A stretch of 64,000 bases of DNA. Source: Ottowia beijingensis (GTDB lineage: Bacteria > Pseudomonadota > Gammaproteobacteria > Burkholderiales > Burkholderiaceae_C). This document shows positions 56,918 to 64,000 of this stretch, piece after piece (the first letter of the stretch is position 1; each line of letters opens with the position of its first letter). The stretch covers positions 1,302,001 to 1,366,000 of the forward strand of contig NZ_JACCKX010000001.1 of assembly GCF_013423955.1 (NCBI RefSeq), in the 5' to 3' direction. The position numbers and the translations under genes were made by a program. Below the pieces are notes generated by a model that had not been told where the DNA came from, did no database searches, and saw nothing but the letters and a program-made list of their open reading frames with translations.

Positions 56918-58507
56918 TCATCCCTGGCGCAACCAGCGCGCCGCCTGCTCGGCAATCATGATCGTCGGCGCGTTGGTGTTGCCCGCCACCACGCTGGGCA
57001 TGATGGAGGCATCGACCACGCGCAGCCGCTCGATGCCACGCACGCGCAGGCGCTCGTCCACCACGTCCATCGGCCCCTGGCCCATGCGGCAGCTGCCGAC
57101 GGGGTGATAGATGGTGTCGGCATGCTGGCGAATGAAGGCTTCGATCTCGGCATCGCTTTTGGCCGCCGCCGAGCGCTCCACCCCGCCGTGGCGCGCCAGC
57201 GCGGGCTGGCTGAGCAGCTCGCGCATGCGCCTGAAGCCGGCCACCAGGCGGCGCGTGTCGTCGCCGTGCTGCAGAAAGGCCGGGTCGATCAGCGGCGGCG
57301 CCAGCGGGTCGCCGCTGGCCAGGCGCAGGCTGCCGCGGCTGCGCGGGCGCAGCACGCACACGTGGCACGAAAAGCCATGGCCCCACACCGTGGCGCGCCC
57401 GTGGTTCACCAGCTTGCCGACGACGAAGTGCAGTTGCAGATCGGGCAGGGGTTCGGCCGGCTCGCTCTTGATGAAGCCGCCGGCCTCGGCGAAGTTGGTG
57501 GTGAGCATGCCGCGCCGCGCCCTGCGCCATTGACGGATGGCGCGCGCGGTGCGCCAGCTGCCCTGCAGCGACAGGCCGAACAGGTCGTACGCCTTGTCGA
57601 CATCCCACACCTGCACCACGTCGGGGTGGTCGTGCAGGTGCGCGCCCACGCCGGGCAGATCGTGCCGCACGTCGATGCCGTGCGCGCGCAGGTGGTCGGC
57701 CGGGCCGATGCCCGAGAGCATCAGCAACTGCGGCGATTGCAGCGCGCCGGCGCTCAGCACCACCTCGCGTTCGGCGCGCACGGTGTGTTCGCACCCATCC
57801 TTCACATAGGCCACGCCCACGGCGCGGCCGTGCTCCAGCAGCACGCGCGTGGCGTGCGCGCCGGTGACCACGTGCAGGTTGGGCCGCGCGCGGTTCGGCG
57901 CCAGATACGCCTTGGCGGCCGAAAAGCGCTCGCCGCCCTTGTGCGTGACCTGGTACAGGCCCACGCCCTCCTGCGTGGCGCCGTTGAAGTCGCGGTTGTG
58001 CACGTGCCCGGCCTGCACGCCGGCCTCGACGAAGGCGTGCGAGAACGGGTTGGGGTCGCACAGGTCCATCACGTTCAGCGGCCCGCCGGTGCCGTGAAAG
58101 GCGTCGGAGCCGCGCTCGTTGTGCTCTGCCGCCTTGAACACGGGCAGCACGTCGGCCCAGCCCCAGCCGGGGTTGCCCTCGGCCGCCCAGGCGTCGTAGT
58201 CCTCGGGCACGCCGCGCGTATAGATCATGGCGTTGATCGAGCTGGAGCCGCCCAGCACCTTGCCGCGCGGCTGGTAGCCACGGCGGCCGTTCAGGCCCGG
58301 CTGCGGCACGGTCTGAAAGGCCCAGTTGAAGGCATGGCGCGCGGTGGGCGAACGCGCCATCACGCCCAGCCCGGCCGGGCAGTGAATCAGCACGCTGGTG
58401 TCGGGCGGGCCGGCCTCCAGCAGCGTCACCTGCACGGCGGGGTCTTCGCTCAGCCGTGCGGCCAGCACGCAGCCGGCCGAGCCGGCGCCCACGATCACGA
58501 CATCCAT
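56918..58507 (-). CDS. GMC-family FAD oxidoreductase (choline/alcohol dehydrogenase type)
   Basis: A 529-residue flavoenzyme. The FAD-binding N-terminus is DVVIVGAGSAGCVLAARLSE with LLEAGPPD; GMC signature 1 is in GKVLGGSSSINAMIYTRG, and signature 2 in EVVLSAGALQSPQLLMLSGI. The C-terminus holds the active-site His of DTIYHPVGSCRMG and the Asn of VVAGNTNAPTIMIAEQAA. Such enzymes oxidise primary or polyethylene glycol-type alcohols or choline. ATG 58507 gives MDVVIVGAG; no signal peptide. It stands alone, divergent from the hydroxybutyryl-CoA dehydrogenase gene. Confidence 0.92.
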   Translation of the reverse strand: MDVVIVGAGSAGCVLAARLSEDPAVQVTLLEAGPPDTSVLIHCPAGLGVMARSPTARHAFNWAFQTVPQPGLNGRRGYQPRGKVLGGSSSINAMIYTRGVPEDYDAWAAEGNPGWGWADVLPVFKAAEHNERGSDAFHGTGGPLNVMDLCDPNPFSHAFVEAGVQAGHVHNRDFNGATQEGVGLYQVTHKGGERFSAAKAYLAPNRARPNLHVVTGAHATRVLLEHGRAVGVAYVKDGCEHTVRAEREVVLSAGALQSPQLLMLSGIGPADHLRAHGIDVRHDLPGVGAHLHDHPDVVQVWDVDKAYDLFGLSLQGSWRTARAIRQWRRARRGMLTTNFAEAGGFIKSEPAEPLPDLQLHFVVGKLVNHGRATVWGHGFSCHVCVLRPRSRGSLRLASGDPLAPPLIDPAFLQHGDDTRRLVAGFRRMRELLSQPALARHGGVERSAAAKSDAEIEAFIRQHADTIYHPVGSCRMGQGPMDVVDERLRVRGIERLRVVDASIMPSVVAGNTNAPTIMIAEQAARWLRQG

Positions 58508-58644
58508 GCACTCGCTCCTCGTTTTGTGCCGCCATTGTGATCCGTGACAAGGGCTTGACACAGGCAGCGGCTAACATGGTTGGTTGTGCGCGGCCGAGCC
58601 CGGCTGGACCGCCTTCGTCTACCCCCATCCACAGGAGAAAACAC

Positions 58645-59499
58645 ATGAGCATCACCACCGTTGGCATCGTCGGCGCCGGCACCATGGGCAATGGCATCGC
58701 GCAGGCCTGCGCCGTCAAGGGCATCGACGTCGTCATGGTCGACATCGCCCAGGCCGCGGTCGACAAAGGCATCGCCACCGTCGGCAAGAGCCTGGACCGC
58801 CTGCTGCAGAAGGAAAAGATCACCGAGGCCGACCGCGATGCCGCGCTGGGTCGCATCAAGGGCTCGACCAGCTACGACGACCTGAAGAAAGCCCAGCTGG
58901 TGATCGAGGCCGCCACCGAGAACCACGAGCTGAAGAACAAGATCCTCAAGCAACTGGATGAGCTGCTGGACCCCGAGGTGATCATCGCAACCAACACCTC
59001 GTCGATCTCGATCACGCAGCTGGCCGCCGTCACCAAGCGCCCGGACAAGTTCGTCGGCATGCACTTCTTCAACCCGGTGCCGATGATGGCGCTGGTGGAG
59101 ATCATCCGCGGCCTGCAGACTTCCGACGCCACGCACGACGCGGTGAAGGCGCTGGCCGAGGCACTGGGCAAGTCGCCCATCACGGTGAAGAACGCGCCCG
59201 GCTTCGTGGTCAACCGCATCCTGGTGCCGATGATCAACGAGGCCTTCTTCGTGCTGGCCGAGGGCCTGGCCACGCCGGAAGACATCGACGCCGGCATGAA
59301 GCTGGGCTGCAACCACCCCATCGGCCCGCTGGCGCTGGCCGACATGGTGGGCCTGGACGTGTGCCTGGCGGTGATGGAGGTGTACCTGGAGCAGTTCGGC
59401 GACAGCAAGTACCGCCCCTGCCAGCTGCTGCGCGAATACGTGGCCGCCGGCCGCCTGGGCCGCAAGACGGGCATGGGCGTGTACAGCTACGCCAAATAA
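58645..59499 (+). CDS. hbd: 3-Hydroxybutyryl-CoA dehydrogenase
   Basis: A 284-residue NAD(P)-dependent dehydrogenase that oxidises 3-hydroxyacyl-CoA or runs in reverse. The Rossmann start is VGIVGAGTMGNGIAQACAVK; the catalytic His is in FVGMHFFNPVPMMALVEII, followed by the C-terminal dimerisation part with NAPGFVVNRILVPMINEAF. Length fits the single-domain Hbd/PaaH type. An AGGAGAAA site precedes ATG 58645 and a strong terminator follows. Confidence 0.95.
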   Translation: MSITTVGIVGAGTMGNGIAQACAVKGIDVVMVDIAQAAVDKGIATVGKSLDRLLQKEKITEADRDAALGRIKGSTSYDDLKKAQLVIEAATENHELKNKILKQLDELLDPEVIIATNTSSISITQLAAVTKRPDKFVGMHFFNPVPMMALVEIIRGLQTSDATHDAVKALAEALGKSPITVKNAPGFVVNRILVPMINEAFFVLAEGLATPEDIDAGMKLGCNHPIGPLALADMVGLDVCLAVMEVYLEQFGDSKYRPCQLLREYVAAGRLGRKTGMGVYSYAK

Positions 59500-59500
59500 G

Positions 59501-59548
59501 CCTCTAGCGCCCACCAGCCAAGCGCTGGCAGCTACTGATTTGGAAGCA
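59501..59548. repeat. Degenerate GATAGCTGC repeat, inverted
   Basis: ctagcgcccaccagccaagc gctggcagctactgat follows the hbd stop. A similar shape occurs at 3722-3760. Confidence 0.5.
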
Positions 59549-59555
59549 AACAAGA

Positions 59556-59577
59556 GCCGCCTCCGGGCGGCTTTTGC
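59556..59577 (+). terminator. Rho-independent terminator after hbd
   Basis: Arms agccgcc and ggcggct around a four-base loop, then TTT. Confidence 0.8.
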
Positions 59578-59646
59578 GTGGGCCGTCGGCGCGCCGCCAT
59601 GACGCGCGTCCTGCACCGTGTCGCCGGTGCTTGTTAGGATGGGCCG

Positions 59647-60382
59647 ATGCCCCTGAGCCTGCCCCCATCGTTTACTGCGGCGAGATCGCCGATCCGGCGC
59701 GCTGGTGGCTGGTGTGGAACGACGCCGCGCCGATCTGGGCCGCCCTGCTGGCCTGGGCCGCGCTGACGGCGCGCCACGCACCGCGCAGCCGCCCGGCGTG
59801 GGCCGCCTGGGCGCTGGCGCTGCTGCTGTATCTGTCGCCGCTGTGCGCGCTCAGCGCCACGCTGTTTTCGGTGCGCGTGCTGCACCACCTGCTGCTGGTG
59901 GGCGCGGTGGCGCCCTGCTGGCGCTGGCGGCCGGGCCGGCGCGCGCGGGCCAGCGGCGCGCCCGTTCGCCGGCCGGGGCGGCGCTGGTGTTCGGGCTGGT
60001 GCTGTGGCTGTGGCACGCGCCGCAGGCCTATGCCTGGGGCCTGACCTCGGTGGCCGGCTACTGGCTGATGCAGGCGTCGCTGCTGCGCACGGCCTGGTGG
60101 TTCTGGCGCGCCGTGCTGCGGTCCGACCAGCCCTGGGGCGGCGCGGTGCTGGCGCTGTTCGCCACCGTGGCGCACATGGGCCTGCTGGGCGCGCTGATCG
60201 TGTTCGCCGGCCAGCTGCTGTACCCGGTGCACGTGGCCGGCACGCTGGCCTGGGGCGCGGCGCCGCTGGCCGACCAGCAGCTGGGCGGGCTGCTGATGTG
60301 GGTGCCGGCCATCGTGCCCTTCATGGCGGCGGCGCTGTGGCGGCTGGCGCAGGGCCTGCGCCGCGCGGAGGCCGCCGCGTGA
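59647..60382 (+). CDS. ctaG: Cytochrome c oxidase assembly protein, CtaG (caa3) family (twice frameshifted)
   Basis: A polytopic membrane protein of the caa3_CtaG family, which helps insert copper in haem-copper oxidases. Typical parts are the N-terminal IVYCGEIADPARWWLVWN, LLLYLSPLCALSATLFSVRV, LHHLLLVGAVAP and the later FGLVLWLWHAPQAYAWGL with metal-binding His. ATG 59647 (MPLSLPP) needs one extra C near 59663 to reach IVYCGE, and another near 59910 to join GAVAP to LLALAAG. The repaired length is about 245 residues. It overlaps the next gene by four bases. Confidence 0.83.
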
Positions 60383-60903
60383 CGTGGTGGATGGCGCTGC
60401 TGAAGTTCGTGCACGTGGGCGCCATCGCGTTGTGGGCCGGCGGCCTGCTGGTGCTGCCGCTGCTGCTGGCGCGGCGCGCGCGGCTGGCCTCGCACGACGC
60501 GGTGCAGGGCCTGCACGCGCTGACGCGGCGGCTGGTGCTGTGGTTCATGTCGCCGGGCGCGTTCGTGGCGGTGGGCACGGGCACGGCGCTGATCTTTCTG
60601 CGACCCACGCAGGCGCCCTGGTTCAGCGCCAAGCTGGCGGCGGTGGGCCTGATGGCCGCGCTGCACGTAGCGCAGAGCACGCTGGTGCTGCGGCTGTTCC
60701 ACCCAGGCGAGCGGGTGGCGGCGTGGCGCCTGGGGGCGGCCGGGCTGGCCAACGCGGCGGTGGTGCTGCTGATCCTGCTGCTGGTGCTGGCCAAGCCGGG
60801 CTGGTCGCTGTCCGGCTGGGGCGGCGACTGGTTCAGCCCAGGTGCGTTGGGTGAGCTGCTGGGTCGCTGGCTGGACCCGCTTCTGGCTCGGGTGAGAGGT
60901 TAG
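60379..60903 (+). CDS. CopD/HemJ-like membrane protein
   Basis: A 174-residue protein with four helices. The N-terminal LLKFVHVGAIALWAGGLLVL with its His, and FMSPGAFVAVGTGTALIFLR resemble the CopD/HemJ (UPF0093) group. GTG 60379 overlaps the ctaG stop by four bases (GTGA). Linked to oxidase assembly genes, it may deal with copper or haem supply. Its 3' end overlaps the convergent DUF2231 gene by 71 bases. Confidence 0.75.
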   Translation: MTWWMALLKFVHVGAIALWAGGLLVLPLLLARRARLASHDAVQGLHALTRRLVLWFMSPGAFVAVGTGTALIFLRPTQAPWFSAKLAAVGLMAALHVAQSTLVLRLFHPGERVAAWRLGAAGLANAAVVLLILLLVLAKPGWSLSGWGGDWFSPGALGELLGRWLDPLLARVRG

Positions 60904-61402
60904 TGCCGATGCCGTGCTCGAACACCAGCTTGCCGCCATGGAAGCCCGCGAACCCGGCGAACACGGCGCCCAGCAGCGACAGGGCCAGCGCATGAGGCAG
61001 CACGTCGTCGGGCACCAGCACGCGCAGCCGCCAGTTGGCGGCGGTGACGGCCAGCATGGTCATGGCCGCCACGGCGTGCGACCAGCTGGCCACGCGGCCA
61101 CGGATGCCCGCCGCGCCCAGCAGTTCGATGGTGCCGATGGCGGCGGCCAGCAGGCCCGACCAGAAGGTGGCGCCCGCCGCCCACACGCCGGCGCGCTGCC
61201 AGAAGCCGTCGCCCGTGTACCAGTACAGCAGGTCGCAGCCGAGCGTGGCGAACACCAGCGCGATCGGAAAGTGCACCAGCATGGTGTGCAGCGGGTGGCC
61301 GATGATGGCGACGGTGGAGCTGGTGTCCAGCGCCAGCACGTCCCGGATGATGCGCGGGTGGCGGCTGGCGGCGGATTCGGACGAGGTTTCGAGGCGGGCC
61401 AT
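60833..61402 (-). CDS. DUF2231 family membrane protein
   Basis: A 189-residue inner-membrane protein with four helices. The family start IIGHPLHTMLVHFPIALVFA with two His, and the region DLLYWYTGDGFWQRAGVWA are clear. ATG 61402 gives MARLETSSESAA. DUF2231 genes often accompany cytochrome and oxidase genes; their function is not established. Convergent with the CopD-like gene and divergent from the subunit II gene, with only 33 bases between starts. Confidence 0.82.
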   Translation of the reverse strand: MARLETSSESAASRHPRIIRDVLALDTSSTVAIIGHPLHTMLVHFPIALVFATLGCDLLYWYTGDGFWQRAGVWAAGATFWSGLLAAAIGTIELLGAAGIRGRVASWSHAVAAMTMLAVTAANWRLRVLVPDDVLPHALALSLLGAVFAGFAGFHGGKLVFEHGIGTNLSPEPEAGPASDPAAHPTHLG

Positions 61403-61435
61403 GGCGTAGCGTGCGGTGGTCGGAGGCGGTGGACC

Positions 61436-62098
61436 ATGGTAGCGCCTGGCGCCGTGCTGGGAGGTCTGGTCGGATGCCAGGGCCACCTGTCGGCGCTGGC
61501 GCCCGCCGCCGCGCCGGCGCAGGCGGTGTCGGGCCTGTGGTGGGCCATGCTGGCCGGCAGCGGCGTGCTGTTCGCGCTGGTGCTGGCCCTGTTCGTGTGG
61601 GCGGCGCGGCCCAGCGAGCGCCCGCGCAGTGCCCACGGGCGGCGCTGGATCTTCTGGGGCGCGGTGGTGCTGCCGGCGCTGGTGCTGCCGCCGCTGGTGG
61701 CCTGGGGCCTGTGGGTGGGCGAGCAGCGCGCCACGCCGCGCGCCGACGCGCTGGTGGTGCGCGTGACGGCGCGCCAGTGGCACTGGGAATTCGCCTACCC
61801 GCAGCTGCAGCCGGGCCGCGCGCACCGCGTGCTGCACCTGCCGGCCGGGCGCCCGGTGCGGCTGGAAATCACGAGCGCCGACGTGATCCATTCCTTCTGG
61901 GTGCCGCGGCTGGCGGGCAAGCTCGATGCGCTGCCCGGCCACGTGAACGTGATGCACCTCGACCGGCTGCCCGCCGGCCGCTTCAGCGGCCAGTGCGCAG
62001 AGTTCTGCGGCACCGACCACACCACCATGCGCTTCGACACCGTGGTGCATGCGCCGGCCGCGTTCGAGGCCGCGCTGGCGGCGGAGGTCGCGCCATGA
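61436..62098 (+). CDS. ctaC: Cytochrome c oxidase subunit II
   Basis: A 220-residue subunit carrying the CuA centre. The N-terminus has a lipobox-like LVGC (Cys15), then two helices (around 30-53 and 67-90). The conserved aromatic block is TARQWHWEFAYPQ; copper ligands are the His of SADVIHSFWVP and the motif CAEFCGTDHTTM. No C-terminal haem c domain is present. ATG 61436 is used; the TGA overlaps the subunit I ATG by four bases. Confidence 0.9.
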   Translation: MVAPGAVLGGLVGCQGHLSALAPAAAPAQAVSGLWWAMLAGSGVLFALVLALFVWAARPSERPRSAHGRRWIFWGAVVLPALVLPPLVAWGLWVGEQRATPRADALVVRVTARQWHWEFAYPQLQPGRAHRVLHLPAGRPVRLEITSADVIHSFWVPRLAGKLDALPGHVNVMHLDRLPAGRFSGQCAEFCGTDHTTMRFDTVVHAPAAFEAALAAEVAP

Positions 62099-64000
62099 AC
62101 CCGCGCCACGACGCGCTGCCCTACGACGACGATGCCCGCGCCGTCAGCCCGCTGCGGCGCCACGCGGCGCTGTCGCGCGTGTGGGCCACCGGGCGCGGCT
62201 GGCGCACGCTGGCCTCGGTCAACCACAACCAGCTCGGCATCCGCTTCCTGGTGGCGTCGTTCGTGTTCTTCGCCATCGGCGGGCTGCTGGCGATGCTGAT
62301 CCGCGCGCAACTGGCCACGCCGGGCGCGGCCTTCCTGGGGCCGGACATCTACAACCAGGTGTTCACCATGCACGGCACGGTGATGATGTTCCTGTTCTCC
62401 ATTCCGGTGCTGGAGGGGCTGGCCATCTACCTGCTGCCCAAGCTGCTGGGCGCGCGCGACATGGCGTTTCCGCGCCTGACGGCGTTCGGCTTCTGGTGCT
62501 ACATCCTGGGCGGCACCATCATCGTCGGCTCGATGCTGTTCGCCGCCGCGCCGGACAGCGGCTGGTTCATGTACACGCCGCTGTCGTCCAACGCGCATTC
62601 GCCCGGCATCCACTCCGACGTGTGGCTGCTCGGCGTGACCTTCGTCGAGATCTCGGCCGTGAGCTTCGCGGTGGAGACGCTGACCTCGATCCTCAAGCTG
62701 CGCGCGCCCGGCATGTCGCTGGAGCGCATGCCGATCCTGGCCTGGTACATCCTGGGCGCGGCGGCGATGATGCTGGTGGGCTTTCCGCCGCTGATCCTGG
62801 GCTCGATCCTGCTGGAGCTGGAGCGCGCCGCCGGCCTGCCCTTCTTCGATCCGGCGCGCGGCGGCGACGCGCTGCTGTGGCAGCACCTGTTCTGGCTGTT
62901 CGGCCACCCCGAGGTCTACATCATCCTGCTGCCGGCGGCGGGCTGCCTGTCGACCATCATCCCGGTGTTCGCGCGGCGGCCGCTGGTGGGCTACGTGGCG
63001 GTGATCGTGGCCATCGTCGGCATGGTGTTCCTCAGCATGGGCATCTGGGTGCACCACATGTTCACGGTGGGCATTCCGCACCTGGCGCTGGCGTTCTTCT
63101 CGCTGGCCAGCGTGGCGGTGGCGGTGCCCACGGCGGTGCAGGTGTTCGCCTGGCTGGGCACGCTGGCCAGCGGCACGCCGCGCTGGCGGCTGCCGATGCT
63201 GTTCGTCAGCGGCTTCTTCATCGTCTTCGTGTGTGGCGGCCTCACCGGCGTGATGCTGGCCATCGTGCCCTTCAACACGCAGGCGCACGACAGCTACTTC
63301 GTGGTGGCACACCTGCACTACGTGCTGACGGGCGGGCTGATCTTTCCGCTGCTGGCCGGCATCTACTACTGGCTGCCGCACCGCACCGGGCGCCTGCCGG
63401 GCCAGGGGCTGGCGGTGGCCGGGTTCTGGACGCTGGTGACGGGTTTCACCGCCACCTTCTTCCTCATGCACCTCACCGGGCTGCTGGGCATGCCGAGGCG
63501 CATCTACACCTACCGCGACGGCGACGGCTGGACGGCGCTGAACCTGCTGTCGTCGGTGGGCGGCTTCGTGCTCACCATCGGCTTCGCCATCATCGCCATC
63601 GACATCATCCTGCAGCTGCGCGGCGGCCGCCGCTACCGGCGCGACCCATGGGACGCCGGCACGCTGGAATGGGCCACGCCCACGCCGCCGCCGCTGTACA
63701 CCTTCGGTTCTCTGCCGCAGGTGGACCGCCGCGCCGACCAGCTTCAGCCCGCCACGCTGGGGCCGCAACTGGCGGCCGGCCAGGGCTACCTGGGCGGCAC
63801 GCGCCACGGCTGGCAGGAAACGCTGGGCGTGGAGATGGCGTCCGGCCGCATCGACCAGTTCATCGTGCTGCCGCGCAGCACCTGGGTGCCGCTGTGGCAG
63901 GCGCTGCTGGTGTGCGCGGTGGTGCTGTGCCTGCTGTTCAAGCTGTATGCGGCGGCCGGTGTCCTGGCCCTGGCGGCGGCGGCCGGCTTCGTGTGGGGCG
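62095..64000 (+). CDS. ctaD: Cytochrome c oxidase subunit I, cut by the window end
   Basis: About 635 residues of the catalytic subunit are visible and the frame is still open at the right edge. The low-spin haem ligand His is in YNQVFTMHGTVMMFLFS; the CuB and cross-linked Tyr site is WLFGHPEVYIILLPAAG; the paired His are in IWVHHMFTVGIP; and FNTQAHDSYFVVAHLHYVLT holds the other haem ligands. The Glu in GHPEVY marks an A-type oxidase. ATG 62095 overlaps the subunit II stop (ATGA). The C-terminal part beyond residue 530 is long with extra helices, so a subunit I-III fusion is possible; the rest is outside the window. Confidence 0.93.
   Translation, partial: MNPRHDALPYDDDARAVSPLRRHAALSRVWATGRGWRTLASVNHNQLGIRFLVASFVFFAIGGLLAMLIRAQLATPGAAFLGPDIYNQVFTMHGTVMMFLFSIPVLEGLAIYLLPKLLGARDMAFPRLTAFGFWCYILGGTIIVGSMLFAAAPDSGWFMYTPLSSNAHSPGIHSDVWLLGVTFVEISAVSFAVETLTSILKLRAPGMSLERMPILAWYILGAAAMMLVGFPPLILGSILLELERAAGLPFFDPARGGDALLWQHLFWLFGHPEVYIILLPAAGCLSTIIPVFARRPLVGYVAVIVAIVGMVFLSMGIWVHHMFTVGIPHLALAFFSLASVAVAVPTAVQVFAWLGTLASGTPRWRLPMLFVSGFFIVFVCGGLTGVMLAIVPFNTQAHDSYFVVAHLHYVLTGGLIFPLLAGIYYWLPHRTGRLPGQGLAVAGFWTLVTGFTATFFLMHLTGLLGMPRRIYTYRDGDGWTALNLLSSVGGFVLTIGFAIIAIDIILQLRGGRRYRRDPWDAGTLEWATPTPPPLYTFGSLPQVDRRADQLQPATLGPQLAAGQGYLGGTRHGWQETLGVEMASGRIDQFIVLPRSTWVPLWQALLVCAVVLCLLFKLYAAAGVLALAAAAGFVWG

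Noticed and set aside
61795..63807. A 670-codon minus-strand frame opposite the oxidase subunit I and II genes
   Set aside because: Low-complexity Gln/Arg/His product and opposite two clear oxidase subunits; antisense artefact of GC-rich DNA.

Overview
The window is about 64 kb of GC-rich, densely coded DNA with no rRNA, tRNA, transposase or phage genes recognised. Gene content (TRAP and tripartite-tricarboxylate transporters, Bug-type binding proteins, IcmF, the gentisate pathway, NodIJ-type exporter, LivKHMGF beside an acyl-CoA ligase) and the many short interspersed repeats with a GATAGCTGC core point to a chemo-organotrophic betaproteobacterium of the Burkholderiales, most likely Comamonadaceae. 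The family assignment is inference.

Layout. 0-9 kb: end of a Liv-type binding protein, two peptidases, an Asp/Arg-rich secreted protein, pantothenate kinase CoaX, a BON-LysM protein, an amidase, an SGNH hydrolase, and a persulfide dioxygenase/rhodanese fusion behind a CsoR-family repressor. 9.5-13.7 kb: a TRAP transporter whose DctM carries a repeated EPPG linker. 13.7-18 kb: PPK2 and the fused isobutyryl-CoA mutase IcmF behind a perfect palindrome. 18-28.5 kb: an MsbA-like exporter, a DUF454 protein, a UbiA-type prenyltransferase, AMP nucleosidase and a tripartite efflux system (TolC-type protein, MacA, ATPase, permease). 28.5-40 kb: a beta-oxidation pair (FadB/J-type protein and thiolase) and a liv transporter with an acyl-CoA ligase. 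40-45.8 kb: phosphatidylserine decarboxylase, a gentisate-cleavage module with a Bug receptor, and a NodIJ-type exporter.

46-56.8 kb is the most unusual region. It is one co-directional cluster: a small secreted protein, a secreted Met-Ser-Gly repeat protein, a pentaheme c-type lipoprotein, a Tat-exported DmsA-like molybdoenzyme, a DmsB-like four-cluster subunit, a TorD-type chaperone, a polyferredoxin, a histidine kinase with a CXXCH haem-c motif in its periplasmic loop, and a sigma-54 response regulator with GAFTGA. Just upstream lies a well-spaced -24/-12 promoter (TGGCAAGCAGCTTGC), preceded by three copies of CAGATTGACA. My reading is an autoregulated, redox-sensing respiratory or oxidant-repair system. 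Its substrate is unknown.

56.9-64 kb: a GMC oxidoreductase, 3-hydroxybutyryl-CoA dehydrogenase, and the start of a haem-copper oxidase operon (CtaG, CopD-like protein, subunit II, subunit I cut by the window end) with a convergent DUF2231 gene.

Caveat: about twenty genes are split by apparent single-base (occasionally two-base) deletions, many in C or G runs. The broken frames rejoin into full-length family members, so I annotate each as one gene with its frameshift noted. Uncorrected sequencing error is the likeliest cause.
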